A stretch of 7,733 nucleotides of DNA, taken from NCBI GenBank assembly GCA_964538665.1, contig CAZIEB010000028.1, positions 1 through 7,733 on the forward strand, in the 5' to 3' direction. This document shows positions 1 to 6,223 of this stretch, piece after piece. This DNA comes from JAPUDQ01 sp964538665. GTDB lineage: Bacteria > Patescibacteriota > Saccharimonadia > Saccharimonadales > Saccharimonadaceae. The stretch's first letter is position 1. Each line of letters opens with the position of its first letter. A program made the translations under genes and the position numbers. Under the pieces are notes generated by a model. It was not told the DNA's origin, did not search any database, and saw nothing but the letters and a program-made list of their open reading frames with translations.

Positions 1-626
1 TTTTCACTCCACTTGTTAGTCGGGTGGTAAAAACACACATCATGAGCCATCTGATGAGCCCTGATATTGCTCTTTGCACGGATATAGTCATCAAAATCAG
101 CATGAATGTCCAGATGGTCCGGTTCGATCATCAGCACGACCGCAACGTGAGGACTCTTACGCAGATCCCACAGCTGAAAACTGCTGAGTTCAAAGACAAC
201 GATGTCGTTTTTGTCGATTTCGGGTAGCACCGAGAGCGCCGGAACACCGATATTTCCTATCAAATGCACTTTTTGTCCTGCCGCTCGCAAAATTTCAGCA
301 ATCCAACTACTCGTCGTTCCCTTGCCTTTGGTACCAGTCACACCTATGATTGGCGCCGGACACTGCATAAAAAACTCATTGGTACTTGACCAAATCTCGC
401 CATCAGTCCGTATGGCATTTGGCGGCAGACTGGCGGTGCGGACGACTACATCAAAATCTTCAAGTTTTTCAAATACCCCCTCGCCCAGAAGAACTTTTGC
501 GCCTTCGGGTAGTGGTTTATCGGGCATATGAGACTCATCAACAATCGTGACATCATGCCCTGTATTCTTCCAGTATGTGTAGTTAGCTTCACCTTCTACA
601 CCATAGCCTGCAATTGCAACTTTCAT
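1..626 (-). CDS. murD: MurD, UDP-N-acetylmuramoyl-L-alanine--D-glutamate ligase (N-terminal part, cut by window edge)
   Basis: Cytoplasmic ATP-dependent ligase that adds D-glutamate to UDP-MurNAc-L-Ala in peptidoglycan precursor synthesis. I translated the minus strand from the ATG at 626 and read 208 residues before the window ends; the family is usually about 440-460 residues, so the rest of the central domain and the C-terminal domain are missing. Visible in order are a Rossmann-like start (KVAIAGYGVEGE, residues 2-13), the Mur ligase P-loop (GVTGTKGKGTTS, 95-106), GNIG (124-127), ELSSFQL (146-152) and EPDHLDIH (168-175). The last two are the ones that point to MurD rather than MurC, MurE or MurF. 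The residue after the P-loop Lys is Gly, where Ser or Thr is usual. There is no Shine-Dalgarno sequence before the ATG, and a -10 box ends 7 bases upstream of it, so the mRNA may be leaderless. The M16 gene ends 32 bases upstream. Identity is firm; a divergent Mur ligase paralogue is the only alternative. Confidence 0.93.
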   Translation of the reverse strand, partial: MKVAIAGYGVEGEANYTYWKNTGHDVTIVDESHMPDKPLPEGAKVLLGEGVFEKLEDFDVVVRTASLPPNAIRTDGEIWSSTNEFFMQCPAPIIGVTGTKGKGTTSSWIAEILRAAGQKVHLIGNIGVPALSVLPEIDKNDIVVFELSSFQLWDLRKSPHVAVVLMIEPDHLDIHADFDDYIRAKSNIRAHQMAHDVCFYHPTNKWSE

Positions 627-633
627 AGCTACT

Positions 634-662
634 AGTATACAGCAGTCAGCGACGTATGTTAT
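634..662 (-). promoter_or_regulatory. Predicted sigma70-type promoter of murD
   Basis: On the minus strand, -10 TATACT (634-639) lies 17 bases from a weak -35 ATAACA (657-662, 4 of 6 matches to TTGACA). The -35 overlaps the TAA stop of the M16 gene (659-661). The expected start of transcription is about base 627, one base before the murD ATG at 626, which leaves no room for a ribosome binding site. The bases after the -10 (TATACTAGT) are identical to those at the secA promoter. This is read by eye; the weak -35 is the main doubt. Confidence 0.55.
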
Positions 663-1942
663 CTCTCAAACAGCGGTTCAAGCCGTTCGTGTAATGATTC
701 GACAAAAGCTTTTTCGACATTACCAACCCCACCGAGTAGCCAGCAATCAGCGTGGATAAATTCACGAGCCGTTTCTACCACACGGTCACGGGTCACTGCT
801 TCGATCTCTTCGGGCCGCACGTCATAGTCGTTGATGCGCCCATCGAAGAAATACCGATCAGCATACCAACGAGCAATCTGCCCAGCTGTTTGTGCACCCA
901 TTTGATGTCGGCCAAGTGCGTATTGACGAGCTGCTTCGACTTCTTCGTCGGTGATGCGACCCTCAATAAGTTCTTTTACTTCTCGTCCGATAAGTTCAAA
1001 CAACTCAGGAGCGCATTCTGGGTCTAATTCAGTGCCAAAATCCCAAGTACTGTTGTGCTCGTTGGCGTTGGCGGTCGACCACATGCCGTAAGCAAGGCCT
1101 TTTTTGCGGGCACCACCAAAAATCCGCGAACGAAATGTGCCATTGAGTATATGATCAGCAAATGCCATCGCGTCTATCTCGGCATCACTAAGTCGTCGCG
1201 GAACAACCATGCTCCAGCCAAATGTAAAGTTCGTCGCTTCTTTTCGGCGGATCAATAGCGGATCAGCTCGGTGGAGTTCATCGACGGGGATGCTCAGCCG
1301 CTCCCCTCGCGGCAGCTCCCACCCCTCGAGCATTGATTCGATTTTCGACTGACGACCCTCAATATCTCCTGCAATCACAAATCGCATGTTTTCGAGCGTA
1401 TGCGTCCGTCGGTAATGCGCCCTAATATCTGCGACCGTGACGTTGTTGATAGTCTTGAGTCGTTCTTGCCAAGTCAGCACATCTTCGCCGAGTACCTGCG
1501 CCATTTTCGACCACAGTACCCACATGTGATTGTTGAGATACCCATTGAGCTCGTTGCGCACATTGCCCGCTTCACTTTTGAGCTCATCTTCGATAAATCT
1601 CGGCTTCGTGATGCTGAGCTCTTGCAATTCCAAAATTCGATCCCATTCAAAATCAGCACAATCAGTCATGTACACCATGCTGTAGTCGGCCGTTGTTGCG
1701 TTGAAGTAGGCACCGTTTTTGGTAAATTCGGCATCATACTCAGCGGCATCTTTGAATCGAGCATTTGCTCCAAATGCCATATGCTCCATGATGTGCGCGG
1801 TCTCTTCGATAGATTTGTCGCGCACATACCGCGTGCCGGCACGAAAATGCACACGCGTACTCATGACCTGAGCCCCCGGAACATGAATCAACAATCCACG
1901 AGCCCCATTCTTGAGTTCTACCTCTGTGACAATATGCTTCAT
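659..1942 (-). CDS. M16 family (pitrilysin/insulinase-like) zinc metallopeptidase
   Basis: Zinc-dependent peptidase of 427 residues, the size of bacterial M16B (processing-peptidase-like) proteins. The inverted zinc motif HxxEH is intact as H50-I-M-E53-H54: two His ligands and the catalytic Glu. The third ligand fits E131 (in VRNEL), 77 residues after H54, which is the spacing known for M16. The second half has the family's C-terminal domain, with RSRIFGGARKKGLAYG at 271-286 matching the usual LRE..GLAY region. The N-terminus (MKHIVTEVELKNGARGLLIH) has no signal peptide or membrane segment, so a cytoplasmic enzyme is inferred. M16B enzymes often act as homodimers or with an inactive partner; no second copy lies in this window. 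Its ATG directly follows the secA TAA (TAAATG) with no clear Shine-Dalgarno sequence, so translation is probably coupled to secA. The substrate is unknown; turnover of exported or signal peptides is only a guess from the neighbour. Confidence 0.93.
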   Translation of the reverse strand: MKHIVTEVELKNGARGLLIHVPGAQVMSTRVHFRAGTRYVRDKSIEETAHIMEHMAFGANARFKDAAEYDAEFTKNGAYFNATTADYSMVYMTDCADFEWDRILELQELSITKPRFIEDELKSEAGNVRNELNGYLNNHMWVLWSKMAQVLGEDVLTWQERLKTINNVTVADIRAHYRRTHTLENMRFVIAGDIEGRQSKIESMLEGWELPRGERLSIPVDELHRADPLLIRRKEATNFTFGWSMVVPRRLSDAEIDAMAFADHILNGTFRSRIFGGARKKGLAYGMWSTANANEHNSTWDFGTELDPECAPELFELIGREVKELIEGRITDEEVEAARQYALGRHQMGAQTAGQIARWYADRYFFDGRINDYDVRPEEIEAVTRDRVVETAREFIHADCWLLGGVGNVEKAFVESLHERLEPLFER

Positions 1943-4558
1943 TTATTTACGCTTTCGACTCGATCGAGCAGCTTTTCGTTTCTTTTTGGCCGCTTTTTTG
2001 CGGTCGCTTTTGACTTTTTGTGACGCAGCTTTTTTAACCTTGAAGTCATCATCGCTGACATGCGTTGAGGCGTTGCCAAGCTCATTGACGCCCTGCTCGA
2101 CAGCATTCGCGGCAGCTTTGGTAAGGTCTGATTCATAGACATCATCTTCGAGTTTTGCAGGCCGAAGTTCTTCTTTGCGCACGTGGAATATCGTACGCAG
2201 CACTTCATCGCGCAGTGTGCGCTGCAAACTTTCGAATAGTTTTTGTGACTCAGAACGGTACTCGACGAGTGGGTCGCGCTGACCAACTGATCGCCAGTGA
2301 ATTCCCTCTCGCAGGTGCTGCATGTTCTCGAGGTGCTGCATCCAGAGCACGTCAACTATCTGCAAGTAGACATCTCTTTCGAGACCACGCATCAAATCAG
2401 TGCCAAGCTCTTTTTCACGCTGTTTATAAAATGTGAGCGCCGCTTCTTGGGCGGATTTTGTGCGCTTGGCATCTTTCTTTTCGGCCCCAATTTGAGTAAT
2501 TTTCTTTTCGCCGATCGGGATAACTGATTCAAAATTCTCGACAAATTTTGGCTCGTTTTTTGCAGGTAGCATCGTCAAATCTTTGACCTTGTCCACCAAC
2601 AATCGCATAATCTCTTCCTTGATATCTGCGCCCTCAAGAATCTGTCGACGTATTTTGTAGACTACTTTTCGATGGCGGTTGATGACGTTGTCGTATTGAA
2701 CAACATTTTTACGGGTATCATAGTTGTAGCCTTCGACGCGTTTTTGCGCAGACTCTAGTGTCTTGGATACCGCTTTGTTTTCGATAGGCACGTCTTCTTC
2801 GACGCCCAATCGGTCCATGAGTGCCGCAATTCGTTCTCCCTGGAAAATTCGCATCAAATCATCTTCGGTACTGACATAAAACTGCGTCGTACCTGGGTCT
2901 CCCTGTCGTCCACCACGTCCACGGAGCTGGTTGTCGATACGTCGCGCCTCATGACGTTCAGACCCAATCACCGCAAGCCCACCAAGCTCTTTGACGCCTT
3001 CTCCCAAAACGATGTCAGTACCACGACCAGCTATGTTGGTCGCGAGCGTGACCGAACCCTTTTGTCCTGCTCCCGCGATAATCGCGGCTTCACGCTCATT
3101 GTTTTTGGCGTTGAGTAGCTCATGCTTGATACCTGCTTTGGTCAGTGCGTTTGAAATCAGCTCGTTCTTTGCAATACTCGCGCTCCCTATTAGAACTGGT
3201 CGACCGATACGGTTGAGTTCTTTGATATCGGCGACGAGTGCCTTGATTTTGCCTTTTTCGGTTTTGAAAATCTTGTCGACGAAATCTTTTCGGGCCATTG
3301 GACGGTTGGGTGGTATTTGAATAACATCGAGACCATAAATTTGCTGAAATTCCTCAGCTTCCGTAAACGCCGTACCGGTCATGCCGCTTAGCTTGTCATA
3401 CAGACGGAAGTAGTTTTGGAAAGAAATAGTTGCAAGCGTCTGGCTCTCCTCTCGGACCTGGACTGATTCTTTTGCCTCAATCGCCTGGTGGAGACCTTCG
3501 TTGTACCGTCGGCCCTGCATCAATCGTCCTGTAAACTCATCTACGATGACAACTTCCCCATCGCTTGTCACGACATAATCTTTGTCTCGGCGGAAGAGCG
3601 TTTGGGCACGAAGTGCTTGATCCATATGGTAGACCGATCGGACATAATCTGGGCTGTATAAGTTTTTTATACCAAGCAGCTTTTGAACTTTTTCGACACC
3701 CTCGTCTGTCAAACTCACCGAGCGACGTTTTTCGTCGAGAATATAGTGCTGAGGCTTGAGCGCAGCGGCAATTTTGCTAAATCGCACATATTGCTCGGGG
3801 TTTTCGGCTGCCGGAGCCGAAATAATCAACGGCGTACGAGCTTCATCGATCAAGATTGAGTCGACCTCATCCACGATGGCAAAATTGAGCTCGCGCTGAC
3901 GCAATAGCTCAGTCTCGTTGACCATGTTGTCTCGCAAATAATCAAACCCAAACTCATTGTTTGTCCCGTACGTAATATCAGCTGCATAGGCTTCTTTACG
4001 TGTGCACGGGCGAAGTTTTTTCATGCGAGGATCACTGTGACTTGGATTATCAAATTTGGCATCAAACATAAATGATTGGTCGTTGATAATACAGCCTGTC
4101 GAGAGTCCTAGCGCATCGTAAAGCTCGCCCATCCAGCCTGCATCTCGTTGCGCCAAATAATCGTTGACCGTGACTACGTGCACGCCCTTTTTTGAAAGTG
4201 CGTTGAGATAGACTGCCGCTGTAGCCATCAACGTTTTACCTTCACCGGTCTTCATTTCTGCAACATTGCCCTCGTGCAAAGCAATGGCCGCAAGCAACTG
4301 TACGTCATAATGGCGCTGACCGAGCACTCGATCACTCATCTCTCGGACGACTGCAAATGCGTCCGGCATGATGTCGTCGAGCGTGGTTGATTTTTTGGCG
4401 AGTTTTGCCTGCAGGACTTCCGTCTGCTTACGCAACTCAGGTTTTTTCATTTCATGGTATGTCGTCGCAAGCGCATTGATGGCAGCAACTTTTTTTGTCA
4501 GCCGTTTGATTGTGCGCGCTTGTGGATCACCGAAAATCTTGGTGAGAGCCTGTTTCAT
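1943..4558 (-). CDS. secA: SecA, preprotein translocase ATPase
   Basis: Motor ATPase that pushes unfolded preproteins through SecYEG at the inner face of the membrane. At 871 residues it lies between B. subtilis (841) and E. coli (901) SecA. Visible are the N-terminal start (KIFGDPQARTIKRL), Walker A MKTGEGKT (102-109), Walker B VDEVD (229-233), the start of the preprotein-binding region after about 240, SGMTGTA (391-397), TNIAGRGTDI (507-516) and motif VI QLRGRGGRQGDPG (544-556, where GRSGRQGD is usual). The scaffold and wing domains follow, with DVLWMQHLENMQHLREGIHW at about 736-755 and GQRDPLVEY (759-767). The C-terminal Cys-rich zinc tail is absent; residues 842-871 are a Lys/Arg-rich tail instead. 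The start is set by family alignment, with AAGGGG 12 bases upstream as a weak, distant Shine-Dalgarno sequence. It has its own good promoter, and the M16 gene follows with no gap. Confidence 0.98.
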   Translation of the reverse strand: MKQALTKIFGDPQARTIKRLTKKVAAINALATTYHEMKKPELRKQTEVLQAKLAKKSTTLDDIMPDAFAVVREMSDRVLGQRHYDVQLLAAIALHEGNVAEMKTGEGKTLMATAAVYLNALSKKGVHVVTVNDYLAQRDAGWMGELYDALGLSTGCIINDQSFMFDAKFDNPSHSDPRMKKLRPCTRKEAYAADITYGTNNEFGFDYLRDNMVNETELLRQRELNFAIVDEVDSILIDEARTPLIISAPAAENPEQYVRFSKIAAALKPQHYILDEKRRSVSLTDEGVEKVQKLLGIKNLYSPDYVRSVYHMDQALRAQTLFRRDKDYVVTSDGEVVIVDEFTGRLMQGRRYNEGLHQAIEAKESVQVREESQTLATISFQNYFRLYDKLSGMTGTAFTEAEEFQQIYGLDVIQIPPNRPMARKDFVDKIFKTEKGKIKALVADIKELNRIGRPVLIGSASIAKNELISNALTKAGIKHELLNAKNNEREAAIIAGAGQKGSVTLATNIAGRGTDIVLGEGVKELGGLAVIGSERHEARRIDNQLRGRGGRQGDPGTTQFYVSTEDDLMRIFQGERIAALMDRLGVEEDVPIENKAVSKTLESAQKRVEGYNYDTRKNVVQYDNVINRHRKVVYKIRRQILEGADIKEEIMRLLVDKVKDLTMLPAKNEPKFVENFESVIPIGEKKITQIGAEKKDAKRTKSAQEAALTFYKQREKELGTDLMRGLERDVYLQIVDVLWMQHLENMQHLREGIHWRSVGQRDPLVEYRSESQKLFESLQRTLRDEVLRTIFHVRKEELRPAKLEDDVYESDLTKAAANAVEQGVNELGNASTHVSDDDFKVKKAASQKVKSDRKKAAKKKRKAARSSRKRK

Positions 4559-4581
4559 GGTCGTTATCGTCCCCTTGTTAT

Positions 4582-4598
4582 GTAGTCAACTAAACTAC
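4582..4598 (-). other. Small hairpin at the predicted 5' end of the secA mRNA
   Basis: The transcribed strand reads GTAGTTTAGTTGACTAC: a 5-bp stem (GTAGT/ACTAC) with a 7-base loop, or 6 bp if a T-G wobble pair is counted. The predicted start of transcription (about 4597) falls on its first bases. It could protect the 5' end, or it may be chance. No SecM-like upstream peptide is seen here. Confidence 0.25.
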
Positions 4599-4603
4599 CC
4601 ACT

Positions 4604-4632
4604 AGTATAGCGTCATAAGAGGACAATGCCAA
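4604..4632 (-). promoter_or_regulatory. Predicted sigma70 promoter of secA
   Basis: The best promoter in the window. On the minus strand, -35 TTGGCA (4627-4632, 5 of 6 matches) and -10 TATACT (4604-4609, 5 of 6) are separated by exactly 17 bases. Transcription is expected to start near 4597, giving a leader of about 39 nt before the secA ATG at 4558. The -35 overlaps the 3' arm of a hairpin that spans the hpf stop codon, so end and start signals share bases. Confidence 0.72.
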
Positions 4633-4646
4633 GCTGAGAGCTAGGC
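4628..4646 (-). terminator. Possible weak terminator hairpin across the hpf stop codon
   Basis: The transcript reads GCCTAGCTCTCAGCTTGGC: GCC/GGC and AGCT/AGCT pair around a CTC loop, with one T-T mismatch. The hpf TAG stop lies in the 5' arm. The bases after it (ATTGTCCTCTTAT) are pyrimidine-rich but not a run of T, so efficient intrinsic termination is doubtful. Translating ribosomes at the stop would also disturb the stem. Confidence 0.28.
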
Positions 4647-5030
4647 TTCAACAGGATTCGTAGACAGGCGGATTTTTTCTTTGATGGATCGTATCACACG
4701 CTTTGTGCGGCTTCCGCTCGGCGCGTGCTCATCGTGATACCTTTTGAGCTGAGTCGCGAGTTTGGCTTCGACAATGTCAACTGCGGCGAGCATGTTGAGC
4801 GTCGTATCCTTTGCAGTCAGCGTTTTGCCTGGAACTTTTACGATGACATCGCATTCGTACTTGTTGCCGTTGGCACGATTGACTTCTTTGAGCACAACTT
4901 CAGCTTTGACTGACTTGCGTGCATGTCGAGGTAAGAATCTATCAAGGCGTCCGATTTTTTTGGTCACATATTTCTTGGTGACGTCGTCTACTTGATAGCG
5001 TACTCCGGTTATATCGATATGTGCGATCAT
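4641..5030 (-). CDS. hpf: Ribosome hibernation-promoting factor, HPF/RaiA (YfiA) family, short form
   Basis: Small protein that binds the decoding centre of the 30S subunit in slow growth and stabilises idle ribosomes. The 129 residues show the family pattern: a first strand IDITGVRYQVDDVTKKYVTK (5-24), the KKIGRLDRF helix (24-32), strands AEVVLKEV (43-50) and KYECDVIVKVPGKTLTAKD (57-75), and a second helix MLAAVDIVEAKLATQLKRY (80-98). Residues 103-129 form a basic tail (SGSRTKRVIRSIKEK). There is no C-terminal dimerisation domain of about 55 residues as in long HPF (about 180-190 residues), so this form should inactivate 70S monomers and not build 100S dimers through that domain. The start is supported by a strong AGGAGGT just before the ATG. 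It has its own extended -10 promoter and sits between pyrD and secA. Confidence 0.92.
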   Translation of the reverse strand: MIAHIDITGVRYQVDDVTKKYVTKKIGRLDRFLPRHARKSVKAEVVLKEVNRANGNKYECDVIVKVPGKTLTAKDTTLNMLAAVDIVEAKLATQLKRYHDEHAPSGSRTKRVIRSIKEKIRLSTNPVEA

Positions 5031-5033
5031 AAG

Positions 5034-5040
5034 ACCTCCT
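5034..5040 (-). promoter_or_regulatory. Strong Shine-Dalgarno sequence of hpf
   Basis: AGGAGGT lies 3 bases from the hpf ATG (4 bases counted from GGAGG), which is slightly close but fixes the start at 5030. It is the only full-strength Shine-Dalgarno sequence I see in the window, in contrast to murD and serS, which have none. It also shows that this host uses the usual anti-Shine-Dalgarno pairing. Confidence 0.88.
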
Positions 5041-5067
5041 TTTTGATATTACCGTGATGGTACTTAT

Positions 5068-5096
5068 AGTATAGCAAATTTTTCGATTCTTATCGA
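5068..5096 (-). promoter_or_regulatory. Predicted extended -10 promoter of hpf
   Basis: On the minus strand, TGCTATACT gives a TGn extension plus -10 TATACT (5068-5073). A weak -35, TCGATA (5091-5096, 4 of 6), lies 17 bases upstream and overlaps the pyrD TAA stop (5090-5092). The expected start of transcription is near 5061, a leader of about 31 nt. A perfect inverted repeat TCGAT-AAGA-ATCGA (5083-5096) covers the -35; it could be an operator, a tiny hairpin after pyrD, or chance. A promoter of its own would suit stress-dependent control of hpf. Confidence 0.62.
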
Positions 5097-6223
5097 GCGA
5101 CATCGGCCCCAATTGCATTACGTACATGCCGATACCCGTCACGATGAAGCAGTTCTACGAGGCTGTTATTTATCGTCCCCACAACTTGCGGGCCTTCGAA
5201 TATCATCCCTGTTATCAAGCCAACGAGTGAGGCCCCGGCGCGAATTTTTTCATAGGCATCTTCTGCGGTAAACACTCCGCCTACGCCGATAATGAACAGC
5301 TTGTCACCAAACTCTTTGTAAGTCCGTGCGATGTACTCCGTCGATCGCTGCTGCGTCGGCAGCCCGCTAAGCCCGCCGGGTACAGTATCAGACAAGTCGG
5401 ATTCAGCTGATAGACTCGAGCGGTCTTTTTGCAGATTGCCAATTGTGACTCCTTGCACGTTGTGCTGAGCAATCACCTGCAGCAGCGACCGAGTTGCAAG
5501 CCACTCCAAACTTATCGGCATTTTGATAACTATAGGTCGCGATGCGCTAAGCGCATCGATGCGATCGAGCAACCGCTCTAGTCGCTCGGGCGTAGTAAAC
5601 GGCTCGCCGCCAAATGTATTTGGGCACGAAATATTAATTTCATACATGGCAATTCCATGAACTTTTTCTAGTCGCGTCAGGCTCGTACAATAATCATCAA
5701 TTGCTTCCGACTCTTTCGCCGAAGTTTCATCATTGGTTTTTGCGACACTGACAATAAGCGGAAATTGCTTGAGCAATCGTGGACTATACGACTCTATGCG
5801 CGCAGCAATTTGCTCGACACCTTCATTTGGCAGACCGGCATGCACGACCAGCGACTTCTCTGCCGGCAAACGGTAAAACCACGGCCGCGGATTTCCTTCG
5901 CAGGCACGAGCTGTGACCGATCCGCCTGTCATAAAGCCAAACCCGACCGACTCGAGCAGTGGCAGCACTTCGATATTTTTGTCAAACCCAGCCGCCAGTC
6001 CTATTGAATTATCAAAGACGACTCCAGCGAGAGTTTGCTGTAGCTTCTTGCTGCGATATGACCATAATCTAGGCGCCGATTTCAGCAATGGCGCGTTCTG
6101 TACAATCCTCCCCGCGCGAAGAATACTATGATGTACTTTGTCGGGAGAAAATCGAAACAAAATTGGCTTGGCAACGTTCACATACCCGACATGCGTTACT
6201 GTTCGTAGCAATCGTTTTGTCAT
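5090..6223 (-). CDS. pyrD: Dihydroorotate dehydrogenase, quinone-type (class 2) family
   Basis: FMN enzyme oxidising dihydroorotate to orotate, the fourth step of pyrimidine synthesis; class 2 members attach to the membrane and pass electrons to quinone. From the ATG at 6223 it has 377 residues, longer than E. coli PyrD (336). Class 2 marks are the N-terminal helical part with ILFRFSPDKVHHSIL (21-35), GLAAGFDKN (75-83), GSVT...GNPRPWFYRLP (101-120), GGLSGLP (283-289), IIGVGGVFTAEDAYEKIRAG (311-330) and ASLVGLITGMIFEGP (331-345). Substrate and FMN contacts include NISCPN (197-202). The catalytic base position is Cys200, as in class 1 enzymes, where class 2 normally has Ser. The ATG shares its A with the serS TGA (TGATG), which favours it over the TTG one codon upstream (6226). 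There is no Shine-Dalgarno sequence, so coupled re-initiation after serS is likely. The family is certain; the electron acceptor is not. Confidence 0.94.
   Translation of the reverse strand: MTKRLLRTVTHVGYVNVAKPILFRFSPDKVHHSILRAGRIVQNAPLLKSAPRLWSYRSKKLQQTLAGVVFDNSIGLAAGFDKNIEVLPLLESVGFGFMTGGSVTARACEGNPRPWFYRLPAEKSLVVHAGLPNEGVEQIAARIESYSPRLLKQFPLIVSVAKTNDETSAKESEAIDDYCTSLTRLEKVHGIAMYEINISCPNTFGGEPFTTPERLERLLDRIDALSASRPIVIKMPISLEWLATRSLLQVIAQHNVQGVTIGNLQKDRSSLSAESDLSDTVPGGLSGLPTQQRSTEYIARTYKEFGDKLFIIGVGGVFTAEDAYEKIRAGASLVGLITGMIFEGPQVVGTINNSLVELLHRDGYRHVRNAIGADVAR

Noticed and set aside
24..531. Two plus-strand open frames (24-227 and 202-531) near the left edge
   Set aside because: The minus strand here encodes MurD with clear P-loop and PDHLD motifs; the plus frames are shadows of it.
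1400..2023. A 207-codon open frame on the plus strand opposite the M16 gene and the end of secA
   Set aside because: It lies wholly antisense to well-supported genes, spans their junction, has no recognisable motif, and its composition is what the reverse complement of these codons would give.
1939..2355. A 138-codon minus-strand frame overlapping the end of secA in another frame
   Set aside because: The secA frame shows its conserved C-terminal scaffold and tail across this stretch; the second frame has no family features.
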